From assembly GCF_003071065.1 (NCBI RefSeq), contig NZ_QCXX01000002.1, positions 372,001 to 436,000 on the forward strand: a DNA stretch of 64,000 bases, in the 5' to 3' direction. Below, piece after piece: positions 54,146 through 63,882 of this stretch. Positions within the stretch are counted from its first letter, which is position 1; each line of letters opens with the position of its first letter. Position numbers and translations under genes: made by a program. The stretch is from Sphingobacterium athyrii (GTDB taxonomy: Bacteria; Bacteroidota; Bacteroidia; Sphingobacteriales; Sphingobacteriaceae). The notes under the pieces were generated by a model. That model saw only the letters and a program-made list of their open reading frames with translations, was not told where the DNA came from and made no database searches.

Positions 54146-54280
54146 GTTTGGTTATCAATAGTTTTCTTTTATTGCCCCAAGTTGGACATGATGACAAATG
54201 TTACGGTGTTTATTGTTTTTCAATAGAATATTACGAGTCAGTTTCCCGTTACTGATGTTAACAACGAAGTTACATAAAAA

Positions 54281-54324
54281 AAACTTGGGTTGTTATGGTT
54301 TCAAACATAACAACCCAAGTTTTT
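54281..54324 (-). terminator. terminator of the SusC/SusD-sulfatase operon
   Basis: A 17-bp perfect stem (54281-54297 with 54306-54322) and an 8-nt loop, giving a T8 tract on the minus strand and T6 on the + strand. Confidence 0.92.
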
Positions 54325-54354
54325 TAACCGTTGACAAATAGGGTTTGGTAAAAT

Positions 54355-55845
54355 TTATTTTTTCACCAGTTTACTGTCTATAATTTCCCATTCTTTGATA
54401 TGCGCAGGGCGATGTTCCTGTTTGACAATCTGATCAAAATGATCGAGCAGTTCGGGGTGGTTTTCAGCGATATTTTCTTGTTCCCAAGGATCTGTTTTTA
54501 GATTGTACAATTGCCATTTTGCCTTGGGATTGTTTTTCAGGTCCAGTTTGACGGCCTTCCATTGTCCTTCACGTATGGCTACCTGACCACCTTTTTCAGG
54601 ATATTCAAAATATAGGTATGCATGTTTTTTCTGGTTGTTTTGTCCCAGCCAGGTAGGCAGCATGGATAAGCCATTGGTATTGCCGGGATCCTGTTGGATC
54701 AGCTGGGCAAAGGTTGCCATCAGATCATATTGTGCGGAGATAAGATCGGTTTCGGTATTTGCTTTAATTTTCTTGGGCCAACGGACGATCAGAGGAACTT
54801 TAATTCCGCCTTCAAAGACATCCATTTTTAATCCTCTGAGTGAATCGACACTCTTAAAAAAACGATAGTCAATACCACCATTGAAGCCTGTGCCATTATC
54901 ACTGGAGAATAGGATAATGGTATTATCATCTAGACCCAACGATTGGATATGTTTCATGATCAGGCCTACCTGATCATCCAGGTAAGTAATCATACCAGCA
55001 TAGGTGGCTCTTGGGTACGGTGTTGCGGTATAACCATTCTGTCCATAATACGGGCGATCATGAAAAAGATTCTTATACCGATCTACGTATTCTTGGGGTA
55101 CCTGAAGGGAAAGATGGGGGAGTGTGTACGGAAGATAGAGGAAGAACGGATTGTTTCGGTTCTTGTCAATAAATGCCATCGCTTTTTCCGTCATGATTTC
55201 CGGAGCATATTGTTTGCCGCTGAATTGCCCGAAATCTTTAGCGGTTGCTTTGGTCGAGTCGAGCGGAATATGCACGAATTTTTCTTTGTTCTGAAGCGGG
55301 TATTTTTGCTCGTTTTCCCAAAGATGGCTTGGGTAGTAATTGTGGGCCTGCTTCTGGTCCAAGTAGCCAAAGAAGTAATCAAATCCCTGTTTGTTTGGGC
55401 TTCCAGTAGTATTTTGCATGCCAAGCCCCCATTTTCCGATAGCTCCGGTATGGTAACCTGCTTTTTTAAATAGATGCGCCATGGTATAGGTTCCTTCGGG
55501 TAGAGGCATTTGTCCAGCCTCCAGGCTATCGGCAAATCCACCTAATTCATAGTTTCCCCGGATATAGGACTGTCCTCCGTGTTTTCCGGTCAACAACATA
55601 CAGCGTGCCGGGGCACAAACCGGTGTACTGGTGTAATGATTGATAAAACGAAGTCCTTCATGTGCGAGTTTCCGTAGGTGAGGTGTTTTGATCAACTGTT
55701 GGCCATAGGGTTCCGTCTCGGCGTAGCCTAGGTCATCCGCATAGAAAAAGATGATATTGGGCAGTTTTGTCTGCACTTGTTTGTGTTGCGCAAAAAGTGC
55801 GCTCCAGCCCAATAAGAAAAGAGCAAGACCTATTTGCTTTTTCAT
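54355..55845 (-). CDS. S1 family sulfatase (second of two)
   Basis: A 496-residue exported sulfatase of the formylglycine type. A signal peptide ends at LFAQ (about 20). The N-terminal metal site is FFYADDLGYAE near 34. The Cys converted to formylglycine lies in PVCAPARCMLLTGK near 77, a full CxPxR motif. GKWGLGMQ near 138 replaces the common GKWHLG, so the usual His there is Gly. IILFSSDNGTGFNGG near 315 holds the second Asp-Asn metal pair. It needs a maturase (FGE or anSME) encoded elsewhere. Its ATG overlaps the stop of the preceding sulfatase as ATGA, so translation is coupled. The glycan substrate is unknown. Confidence 0.92.
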   Translation of the reverse strand: MKKQIGLALFLLGWSALFAQHKQVQTKLPNIIFFYADDLGYAETEPYGQQLIKTPHLRKLAHEGLRFINHYTSTPVCAPARCMLLTGKHGGQSYIRGNYELGGFADSLEAGQMPLPEGTYTMAHLFKKAGYHTGAIGKWGLGMQNTTGSPNKQGFDYFFGYLDQKQAHNYYPSHLWENEQKYPLQNKEKFVHIPLDSTKATAKDFGQFSGKQYAPEIMTEKAMAFIDKNRNNPFFLYLPYTLPHLSLQVPQEYVDRYKNLFHDRPYYGQNGYTATPYPRATYAGMITYLDDQVGLIMKHIQSLGLDDNTIILFSSDNGTGFNGGIDYRFFKSVDSLRGLKMDVFEGGIKVPLIVRWPKKIKANTETDLISAQYDLMATFAQLIQQDPGNTNGLSMLPTWLGQNNQKKHAYLYFEYPEKGGQVAIREGQWKAVKLDLKNNPKAKWQLYNLKTDPWEQENIAENHPELLDHFDQIVKQEHRPAHIKEWEIIDSKLVKK

Positions 55846-57365
55846 TTTTTCCGTTCCCCTTCCAATAACTGTTTTAACTCGGTCACTTTTTCGGGATATT
55901 TAGCTGCGACATTGTTTTTCTCACCGATATCATTTTTAAGGTCATACAATTGGTCTTCGGGGAGATTTCCGGTTTCGGTATCCGTCAATTTCATATAAGG
56001 GGTACCTTTACTTGGCGCAATATATTTCCAGTCGTCCTTGACAATGGCAAGGGTTTGGGCGTGCTGAACCATGGTGCTGCGTCCTTTGGGGTCTTCACCG
56101 GTTAAGGTTTTTAACAAAGCCTTGCTGTCTTTTGCTTCGTCAGCTTTTAATCTTACGCCTACAAGTTGTGCACTTGTTGCCAACAGATCCATTTGACTGA
56201 TCAGTGCATTGGACACCTTTCCTTTTGCTACGCCCTGTCCACTGACGATAAACGGTACACGGGTTCCGCCTTCAAAGATGCTATATTTACCGCCTCTGAG
56301 CGGTCCTGCCGGCTGATGTCCATTGAGCTGTGCCACGGCACCGTCCACGTAGCCATCATCCAGTACAGGGCCATTGTCGCTGCTAAAGATAATAATGGTG
56401 TTTTTGTCCATGCCCAGTAGCTGTAATTGCTGTTGGATCTGTCCGACCGTCCAATCCAATTGGAGAATGGCATCACCGCGGTAACCGAGCTTGCTTTTGC
56501 CTCTAAACTGTGTGGCTGGCATACGGGGCACATGGGGCTCTGTCAAACAGAAGTACAGGAAAAAAGGTTTATTCTGATGTTGTGAAATAAAGTCCTGTGC
56601 TTTATGTAGAAAGGTTGTGGAAACTTCTTCGTCTACCCAGCGAGCACGTGTACCGCCGCTCATGTAGCCAATTCGTCCGATGCCGTTGACAATCGTCTGG
56701 TTGTGGCCTTGACCGGGGGAGGATTGCATTTTGAGTAACTCTGGGTGTTCTTTTCCGGTAGGATCATTCCCTATTTTTTTCTCATAATCGACCAGGATAG
56801 GGTCGTTTGCTTCGGCCGCAACAACCTGATCATTTTCTAAGAATACGGTCGGAACGCGATCTGCTGTTGCTGGAAAGATAAAAGAATAATCAAAACCGAC
56901 ATCGTTAGGGCCGGGTTTGATGGCTGCATTCCAATCTTTTTTGACTTCGCTCCCAAGTCCCATGTGCCATTTACCGACAATTGCTGTTGCATAACCTGCA
57001 TTTTTAAAGACTTTGGGCAGTGTAATTTTGTCTGTCGGAACAATCAGTTTGGCATCACCGGGCAGAATCCCGGTTCCATCCTGACGCCAGGGATAGGTCC
57101 CTGTCATCAACGCAAAGCGGGAGGGAGTACAGGTTGCCGAAGTACTATGTGCATTGGTAAAGCGTGTGCCGCTTTGCGCCAATTTATCCAAGTGGGGTGT
57201 TTCAATCTGTTTGGCACCATAGCTGCTCAAATCACCAAAACCAAGATCATCCGCATAGATATAGATGACATTCGGTTTACTCATTTTTTGGGCCAGTAAG
57301 GTCATGGGCAGGGTTATCGCCAGACTTGAGGAAAGAAGAATTGGAAGAAATAAGGTCTTTTTCAT
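55842..57365 (-). CDS. S1 family sulfatase (first of two), arylsulfatase A-like
   Basis: A 507-residue exported sulfatase. The signal peptide is about 1-25 (ending LLAQ). Motifs: YIYADDLGFGDLS near 36 for Ca binding; SATCTPSRFALMTG near 78 with the formylglycine Cys in CTPSR; GKWHMGLG near 133 with the usual His; IIIFSSDNGPVLDDG near 312. It resembles arylsulfatase A-like members of S1. It is the third gene of the operon, 54 nt after SusD, and overlaps the next sulfatase by ATGA. The chosen start is ATG 57365 (MKKTLFLP); a TTG 9 nt upstream is possible. Together with SusC/SusD it points to use of sulfated glycans. Confidence 0.93.
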   Translation of the reverse strand: MKKTLFLPILLSSSLAITLPMTLLAQKMSKPNVIYIYADDLGFGDLSSYGAKQIETPHLDKLAQSGTRFTNAHSTSATCTPSRFALMTGTYPWRQDGTGILPGDAKLIVPTDKITLPKVFKNAGYATAIVGKWHMGLGSEVKKDWNAAIKPGPNDVGFDYSFIFPATADRVPTVFLENDQVVAAEANDPILVDYEKKIGNDPTGKEHPELLKMQSSPGQGHNQTIVNGIGRIGYMSGGTRARWVDEEVSTTFLHKAQDFISQHQNKPFFLYFCLTEPHVPRMPATQFRGKSKLGYRGDAILQLDWTVGQIQQQLQLLGMDKNTIIIFSSDNGPVLDDGYVDGAVAQLNGHQPAGPLRGGKYSIFEGGTRVPFIVSGQGVAKGKVSNALISQMDLLATSAQLVGVRLKADEAKDSKALLKTLTGEDPKGRSTMVQHAQTLAIVKDDWKYIAPSKGTPYMKLTDTETGNLPEDQLYDLKNDIGEKNNVAAKYPEKVTELKQLLEGERKK

Positions 57366-57419
57366 ATTGTGCAAATACGTTGATAGGGATCCATCATAAA
57401 AATGACAGATCCCAATATA

Positions 57420-59075
57420 CTATTTTAAATTTGGATTGATATCAATTTCATTTTGCGGAATCGGCCAATGGTTGTCCTGACCGGCTCTAAAGGATTTTTT
57501 TGTTACATACCAGCGGCTATAGCTGTCTCTGATGCCTCCGGACTTTACGCGGATATTTTTGGCATCGGGATATGGTGCGCCGTAGAAATCACCGTTTAAG
57601 ACATCTTTTGCGGTATCCCAGCGCAGGAGATCCCAATAGCGAATGCCCTCTAAAGCTAATTCCACCCGTCTTTCATTCCGTAATGCAGAGCGAACTGTAG
57701 CGACACTAGCAACACTGATTGGCGGCATATTGACACTGCTGCGCCGTCTTACAGTATTGATGGTTTTATCCAAAAGTTCGGCCGTTAGAGGATCACCATT
57801 TTCAAGTTTGGCCTCCAGGTAGCTCAATAGGACTTCAGCATAACGGATAATGGGGAGATCAGTTCCGGAGTTCTGTAAGTTGCCGCTAAAATTTTCATCG
57901 TTAAATTTACGGAGGCCATAGCCCGTGCGTGTCGCTTGCTTGGTTGTTGTGAGCTGGTCAATGGACAAGGTTGAATCCGGATGTGAAATATAACGAAGGT
58001 TCTTAAAACGGTCTCCATTGCTGATGACTGTAAAGCCCAGTCTCGGATCCCGATTTTGAGTGATGTTCTGCGCATTATATCGAGGATCCGTATAGGAAAA
58101 CGCTGTACCATCCGAGAAGGAATAGCTCTCTACTAAGCTTCCCAATGGACAGTGCAGATGCCAACCGCCGGCGATTGCCGGGAAGTTATGTTGGAACATA
58201 CCATTTCCCGCCAAATCTACGAGGTATTGTGTGGCAAAAATAATTTCTTTGCTGGACTCGTTGCTGCCGTTAAAAAGGCTTGCATAGTTGGGGTCAATAC
58301 TATTTTCGTTGGCATTGATGATATTCTCATAGGTCTTAATCGCCGCGGCATAAGATTTTTCAGCCAGTTGTAAACGCCCCAAAAATGCATAAGCGGCCTG
58401 TTTCGTGGCACGGCCCCGTTCTGCTGCAGGTAATTTGCCGTAGCTTGGAAGATCATTTGCAGCTTCTTGCAGTTCACGTTCGACAAAGGCAACCAGTTCC
58501 TGTTTTTTATTTTTCGAGACATGATTGGCTTCGTCAGGTGTCAATGTTTTGGTCACCAAAGGGGCATCCCCCCAGTACTGTGATAGGTAGAAGTACTGAC
58601 AGGCGCGAATAAAACGTGCTTCAGCCTTAAAACGGGCCAGCATTTCAGCTGAAACAGGCGTTTTGTCGACATTTTCCAGGAAGAAATTCGCACGGGCAAT
58701 CCGTTTGTAGGAGAGTCCCCAATAGTCAGACAAAATGCCGATATTACTGGTGAGTGTGCCATCTGATAATTTATTGAAGGCAGAATTATCCCCACGACGG
58801 TCATAGGCATTGTCAGAGGCAAACTCCATGTAAAGCAGACCATGATAAGACCACCAGTCTGTGGGACTGAATTCGGCAAGACCATTCATCTGGATCTCAC
58901 CTTTGTAGAGACCTGTGATTGCAAGGCGTGTATTTGTTTCACTGCTCCAGAAAGTATCATTGGCGAATTTGTCCAGTGGGTTTGTATCCAATTGTTTTTT
59001 GCAGCTTAAGGTTAGACTGGAAGCAAAAAATATACAAAGGGCCAGTTTTATATTTTTATAGGTTATATGTCTCAT
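57420..59075 (-). CDS. SusD/RagB family nutrient-binding outer-membrane lipoprotein
   Basis: A 551-residue lipoprotein. Signal with lipobox LTLSC (Cys at about 25), then the usual KKQLDTNPLDKF. The N-terminal SusD-like part (about 25-230) holds tetratricopeptide-like helices such as ARFIRACQYFYLSQYWGDAP. The C-terminal RagB/SusD part ends with WPIPQNEIDINPNLK, the family's standard tail. It caps the SusC channel on the cell surface and captures the oligosaccharide. It starts 19 nt after the SusC stop. The ligand cannot be read from sequence, but the linked sulfatases suggest a sulfated sugar. Confidence 0.95.
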   Translation of the reverse strand: MRHITYKNIKLALCIFFASSLTLSCKKQLDTNPLDKFANDTFWSSETNTRLAITGLYKGEIQMNGLAEFSPTDWWSYHGLLYMEFASDNAYDRRGDNSAFNKLSDGTLTSNIGILSDYWGLSYKRIARANFFLENVDKTPVSAEMLARFKAEARFIRACQYFYLSQYWGDAPLVTKTLTPDEANHVSKNKKQELVAFVERELQEAANDLPSYGKLPAAERGRATKQAAYAFLGRLQLAEKSYAAAIKTYENIINANENSIDPNYASLFNGSNESSKEIIFATQYLVDLAGNGMFQHNFPAIAGGWHLHCPLGSLVESYSFSDGTAFSYTDPRYNAQNITQNRDPRLGFTVISNGDRFKNLRYISHPDSTLSIDQLTTTKQATRTGYGLRKFNDENFSGNLQNSGTDLPIIRYAEVLLSYLEAKLENGDPLTAELLDKTINTVRRRSSVNMPPISVASVATVRSALRNERRVELALEGIRYWDLLRWDTAKDVLNGDFYGAPYPDAKNIRVKSGGIRDSYSRWYVTKKSFRAGQDNHWPIPQNEIDINPNLK

Positions 59076-59094
59076 GTTATGGTTATTGAAAGAT

Positions 59095-62000
59095 TTAAAA
59101 ACTAAGATTTACACCGAACGTGAAATTGCGCATAATCGGGTAGTATGCGCCGCTTGAATTGATTTCTGGATCCCAGCCTTTTCTATAACTGCTGCTTGTA
59201 AATATATTTTCGGCATTCGCGTAGACGCGCAAGCCTGATAATTTCCATTTGGCAAGAAGGCTTTTGGGAATGGCATAGCCCAATTGTACATTTTTCAAAC
59301 GGATATAGCTTGCATCCAACAACCAATAGTCTGATAATTGTGTATTGGGGCTTCCGGTGCTCGGTAATTGCTCAAATCGTGGATACACTGCGTTTCGATC
59401 TGGATTTGCGGTAGTCCATCGCCCATCGGCCTGCCAACGTTGGATATTACCATTTTGATTTAGCGCAAATCCGGCATAATTATTTAATAAACCCTGCACG
59501 CCACTGACACCTTGGAGTAGAAGACCTAAGTCAAAACCTTTATAATTAAATCCAAGGTTCATTCCATAGGTATATTTGGGGATACGGGATCCGATAACGG
59601 TCTTGTCATAAGTTGCATCCACCTTACCATCGGGAACCCCGTCAGGTCCACTGATGTCCTTGTACCGGATATCGCCGGGCTGTGAATTTGGATTGATACT
59701 TTTTTGATCGACCCATGAGGTTACATCAGCCGCATCAACAAATAAACCGTCGGTCTGGTAACCGTAATAAGTCTGTATTGGATAACCGATAAACAAATCA
59801 GATCCATTACCAATCATACCGTTGGATTGGTTGATATTGCCAACTCCTAGATCGACCACTTTGTTTTTAACCGTGGAGAAGTTCAGATTGATATTATAGG
59901 AGAGCTCATTGATCTTATGTTGGTGACCTAAAGTAAACTCCCAGCCTGTATTTCTGAGTTTACCTGAATTTTGTATACCCACTTCAAAACCCAATACCTT
60001 TGATACACTTGAGCCCGGACTGACCAAAATATCGTACGTAAAACGATTGTAGTAGGTGCTGCTAAAGGTCAATAGATTTTTAAATAATGCGATTTCGAGG
60101 CCGGCATCAGTGGTCCGGGTGGATTCCCAGCGTAAGTTTGGATCTACAATCTTGGTGCGTGCTACCCCGGGCGATATGGTATTCTCGAAGGGATAGTTAT
60201 AGCCGGTATTTAAGATGTTTTGGTAAGGATAATTTGAAACTACTCTTGAGGTAAGATTATCGACAATATTTTGATTGCCTAAAACACCAAAAGAGCCTTT
60301 TAATTTCAATTCAGTAATCCAGTCAAATTTCTCTTTTATAAACGATTCTTCACTGATCAGCCATCCCGCCGCGAGTGAAGGGAAAATAGCATATCTTTTG
60401 CTGGTCGGGAAGCGAGATGAACCATCGTATCGGATAACCCCTTCGAGGAGGTATTTTTTTGCGTAGTTATACTGAATACGACCGAAGAGCGATTCTAATG
60501 CCCATTCTTCCGCCGTGCCCGAATTAGTTTGTCCATCTGGCGATCCAATATTTAGTTCTGTAAGCTCATTGCCCGGGAAGTTTTGGCGAAAAGCGGTGAG
60601 TCCTTCACTATAACCTTTTTCAAAGGAATATCCTGCAAGGATTTTCAGTGAATGGTTATTGAATGATTTGGTATAATCGGCCAATGCCTGAAAGGTCTTA
60701 TATGTCGTATAAGGGGCGCTTTGGCTCAGCGTAGAAGGAGCAAGGGTGATTGCGCTATTGATCCGTTGTGAAGCGCGAAACAATTTGGAACGGCCATTGG
60801 TCTGCGTATAGCCACCGATTGCAGATAGTGTCAAATCGGATATCGGGGTCCAGTCGAAACGAGCATTTCCGGAGAGATCAGACACTTTCTCTTTGTAAAA
60901 AGATTCGCTCTCAAGAAAAGAAACAGGTGTTCCTTTTAAGTTATTTCCGGCTCCCCAGTCGCCATTGCTCATACGGATCGGAAAAGTCGCGGGATAGCGG
61001 ATGACTTGGGAGATGATATCTGTCATTCGCGAAAAGTCAAGTGTTGCCGGTGCTGCGGGTTCGTCGGTGTTGGTCTGTATTGCGGAGACCCTTGTTGTTA
61101 ATTTAAGTTTATCGTTCAGATTTGAAATCAGGTTAAGGCGGACGTTGTACTTGTCAAAATTGTTTTTGATGACAATACCTTTCTGATTGAGGTAGCCGGC
61201 AGATACGGTATACTGTATCTTTTCGGTTGTATTGGAAATATTTAGGTTGTGTCCGGTCTGGCTTGCCTGCGATTTAAATGTGCTACCGATGTAGTCGCTG
61301 TTGGGGTAATTGTCCGGATCGGATCCGTCCTTAAATTTCTGGATTTGTTCTTCGGTATACCCGCCGCCCCCAGTTGTGGTTTCATTGAGCATGCTGGCAT
61401 ATTCCCAGGAGTTGACAAATTCAGGAAAGGCTGTTGGTTTTTGAATACCAAAATAGCCGTTATAATTAACAGCGAGTTTTCCGGCTGTTGAACCAGTTTT
61501 CGTAGTGACGAGAATGACACCATTGGCCGCTCTGGCACCATATATTGCTGCCGATGATGCATCTTTTAAGACAGAGATGGAGGCAACGTCATTGGGGTCA
61601 ATATCATTGAACGAATTGGTCGGAATGCCGTCTACCAATATAAATGCATCGGTGGTGGCACCAAAGGAGCCTACACCTCTGATCTGAATGCTATTGTTGG
61701 CCGCACCGGGTTGCCCCGAACGTTGGATAACCGTCACGCCCGGCATCTGCCCAGTCAGTGCCTGCGCCAGCTGGGGAACGGTACGTTTTGCAAGCTGTTT
61801 GCCGTCTATCTGAGAAACTGAACCGATCAGCTCTTTCTTTTTGGTTGCTCCGTAACCGACAATTACCACCTCTTCTAACGCGTCAATCTGCTGGCTGAGC
61901 GCAATGTCGAGATAGATCTGCGTAGTTAAGGCGATTTCTTGTGGCTGGAATCCGATCATTTTAACGACAAGTGAGGCATTACGGTCATTGACATCAATCT

Positions 62001-62526
62001 GGAAATTTCCACTGATATCTGAGGTGGTGGCCTTGTTTGTTCCTTTAATGCTGATAGTCGCTCCGGAGATTGCGCGTCCTTGACTGTCGTGGACATTTCC
62101 CTTAACGGTTCTTGTCTGCAACATAAAGGCATAGTTTGTTGGACTAATGACAGCGGAGCTGTTTGTTTTCACTGCCGTGACGACCAGCATATTGTCTTTG
62201 AAACTCCAGCTAATGGGTTTGTCTTTTAACAATACTGACATAGCCTTTTCTAAGGGCATATTTTTTACATGCCCTTCGATTTTTATTTCGGCGAGTTCTT
62301 TACCGTTTAACAGAAAAGGAACACCGCTCTGCTTTTGGATGGTTCGCAGCACTTGTATAAGCGATGTTTTATTTGCGTCTATGGTAATCGATTGTGCGTA
62401 TCCAGCTGCTGAGAGTTTGACAACACATGCAAGCGTAAAAAAGGCGCTAAGCTTCATTTTGGTCTTCCATTGTTTGGGGATGTCCATAGCAATAGGTTTT
62501 CTATGGACAAGAAATTTAAAATTCAT
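59095..62526 (-). CDS. SusC/RagA family TonB-dependent outer-membrane transporter with STN domain
   Basis: A 1143-residue TonB-dependent receptor. Signal peptide to about 45 (ending AAGYAQ). A secretin/TonB short N-terminal (STN) domain at about 50-115 (LIQVLRTIQKQSGVPFLLNG) is the part that contacts a FecR-type anti-sigma regulator. A CarboxypepD_reg-like domain follows at 138-215 (VKGNVHDSQGRAISGATISI). The plug begins with GYGATKKKELIGSVSQIDG near 226, and the barrel runs to the C-terminal Phe (NFTFGVNLSF). The STN domain implies regulation through FecR and an ECF sigma factor. It is encoded 183 nt after the FecR gene and 19 nt before SusD. Confidence 0.96.
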   Translation of the reverse strand: MNFKFLVHRKPIAMDIPKQWKTKMKLSAFFTLACVVKLSAAGYAQSITIDANKTSLIQVLRTIQKQSGVPFLLNGKELAEIKIEGHVKNMPLEKAMSVLLKDKPISWSFKDNMLVVTAVKTNSSAVISPTNYAFMLQTRTVKGNVHDSQGRAISGATISIKGTNKATTSDISGNFQIDVNDRNASLVVKMIGFQPQEIALTTQIYLDIALSQQIDALEEVVIVGYGATKKKELIGSVSQIDGKQLAKRTVPQLAQALTGQMPGVTVIQRSGQPGAANNSIQIRGVGSFGATTDAFILVDGIPTNSFNDIDPNDVASISVLKDASSAAIYGARAANGVILVTTKTGSTAGKLAVNYNGYFGIQKPTAFPEFVNSWEYASMLNETTTGGGGYTEEQIQKFKDGSDPDNYPNSDYIGSTFKSQASQTGHNLNISNTTEKIQYTVSAGYLNQKGIVIKNNFDKYNVRLNLISNLNDKLKLTTRVSAIQTNTDEPAAPATLDFSRMTDIISQVIRYPATFPIRMSNGDWGAGNNLKGTPVSFLESESFYKEKVSDLSGNARFDWTPISDLTLSAIGGYTQTNGRSKLFRASQRINSAITLAPSTLSQSAPYTTYKTFQALADYTKSFNNHSLKILAGYSFEKGYSEGLTAFRQNFPGNELTELNIGSPDGQTNSGTAEEWALESLFGRIQYNYAKKYLLEGVIRYDGSSRFPTSKRYAIFPSLAAGWLISEESFIKEKFDWITELKLKGSFGVLGNQNIVDNLTSRVVSNYPYQNILNTGYNYPFENTISPGVARTKIVDPNLRWESTRTTDAGLEIALFKNLLTFSSTYYNRFTYDILVSPGSSVSKVLGFEVGIQNSGKLRNTGWEFTLGHQHKINELSYNINLNFSTVKNKVVDLGVGNINQSNGMIGNGSDLFIGYPIQTYYGYQTDGLFVDAADVTSWVDQKSINPNSQPGDIRYKDISGPDGVPDGKVDATYDKTVIGSRIPKYTYGMNLGFNYKGFDLGLLLQGVSGVQGLLNNYAGFALNQNGNIQRWQADGRWTTANPDRNAVYPRFEQLPSTGSPNTQLSDYWLLDASYIRLKNVQLGYAIPKSLLAKWKLSGLRVYANAENIFTSSSYRKGWDPEINSSGAYYPIMRNFTFGVNLSF

Positions 62527-62709
62527 AAATTTGTTGAATTAGGGACATAATCTGTTTGTACACTGATTGGGTGAATCGGTTAAAAATGGGGTCGCTAATA
62601 GATTGGCCGATTAATGTTGGAAGCATTATTCGGCTTTTTTAGTGGCGCCGTTCCGTTTGGTTAAGTTGGCTTTTTCATCTGTATAATTTAATTATGGTTA
62701 TATAATGGG

Positions 62710-63882
62710 TTAGTTGGATATCAGGAGCTTACGGATGCCATTTTCCTGGATCAATTCAAACTGGATATTACTTCTTTTTAAAATTTCCAATACGGCGGAT
62801 AAGCTTTTTGTCCGTTGAATTTCCCCGTATAAATAGGTCTCTTTGATGGTGTTTTTGTAAATAATCTGTAGATCATACCATTGGCCGATTGTCTGAAGCG
62901 CGGTATGGAGGTCTGTCTCATTGAAATAGAATTTATTGTCAATCCAGGCAGTGTAATTGTGCGGGTCTACGCTTTTCTGGGAAAGTCGTCCTTCTGAGAG
63001 GATGGCCTGTTGATTGGGTTTGAGCTGTATTTGCTGTCCATTTGCCGATAAATTGATGGAACCTTCGACAAGTGTCGTACTGCTTTTTTGTTTTGAATAG
63101 GTGTTGACGTTAAATTCGGTACCCGTTACTTCAATCAATTGGCCATTGGATTTTACACGGAAGGGAACTTTTTTATTTTTGGCGACTTTAAAATAAGCTT
63201 CCCCATTCACTTCAACAAGGCGTTGGTCTTTAGGGAATTGCAATGGGTATCTGAATGATGTCTTAGCATTGAGCGTAACCTGTGATCCATCTGCCAGGGT
63301 AATTTGGAGCATGTTGCCTGCGGGTGTATTGACAGTGGCGACCAGATCTGTATTTGGATCCGTCGATTGAATCAGGGTGCCATCGGCATATTTCAGTTCG
63401 CCAGATGTAACCAATGCGCCTTTTCCATTGTCCAGTTGGATTACTTTGCCATTGGAGAGTCGTATTTCAGCATGGTTATTCGGTAATTCGACATCGTGTA
63501 AGACGATTCTATTGGTATTGGGCGCTGAAGGTTTCCAAACAAATTGATAGATCAAACCAGCGAGAACAAAACTACATAAGACTGCAGCAAAAGGTATAAT
63601 TCGCCTGATCCTACGGACACGATTGGGGCTCTCCTGTGCATGGATTGATGCTAGGGTTTTTGTTTTGAGACGTTCAGTCCAATCTGTTGTATCAGATTCC
63701 TGAACCAGAATCCATTGCTTCAAATCCACCATCAGTTCTTCTTTTTGCAATAGATCATCAAGATAATTGCGATGTGCCGGAGATTCCGCTAGCCAGGAGG
63801 TCAAAGCATCTTTTTCGACAGGCGATAAATCGTCGTGCATGCATTTTACAATCAGTTGCTTGATATCCTCCGTTAGTCTCAT
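62710..63882 (-). CDS. FecR family anti-sigma factor / transmembrane signal transducer
   Basis: A 390-residue inner-membrane protein. The N-terminal cytosolic sigma-binding part (about 1-85) has the helix LSPVEKDALTSWLAESPAHR. One membrane helix (about 95-115, FAAVLCSFVLAGLIYQFVW) is followed by a periplasmic FecR domain (about 150-260, with TVNTPAGNMLQITLADGSQV and NGEAYFKVAKNKKVPFRV). The C-terminal DUF4974 (about 315-390, FNETDLHTALQTIGQWYDLQ) is typical of Bacteroidota and contacts the STN domain of SusC. It relays substrate sensing from SusC to an ECF sigma factor. It is the first gene of the block inside the window; the 118 nt upstream hold no CDS. Confidence 0.95.
   Translation of the reverse strand: MRLTEDIKQLIVKCMHDDLSPVEKDALTSWLAESPAHRNYLDDLLQKEELMVDLKQWILVQESDTTDWTERLKTKTLASIHAQESPNRVRRIRRIIPFAAVLCSFVLAGLIYQFVWKPSAPNTNRIVLHDVELPNNHAEIRLSNGKVIQLDNGKGALVTSGELKYADGTLIQSTDPNTDLVATVNTPAGNMLQITLADGSQVTLNAKTSFRYPLQFPKDQRLVEVNGEAYFKVAKNKKVPFRVKSNGQLIEVTGTEFNVNTYSKQKSSTTLVEGSINLSANGQQIQLKPNQQAILSEGRLSQKSVDPHNYTAWIDNKFYFNETDLHTALQTIGQWYDLQIIYKNTIKETYLYGEIQRTKSLSAVLEILKRSNIQFELIQENGIRKLLISN

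Noticed and set aside
54943..55473. 176-codon frame on the + strand inside a sulfatase gene
   Set aside because: Antisense shadow of the conserved sulfatase catalytic region.
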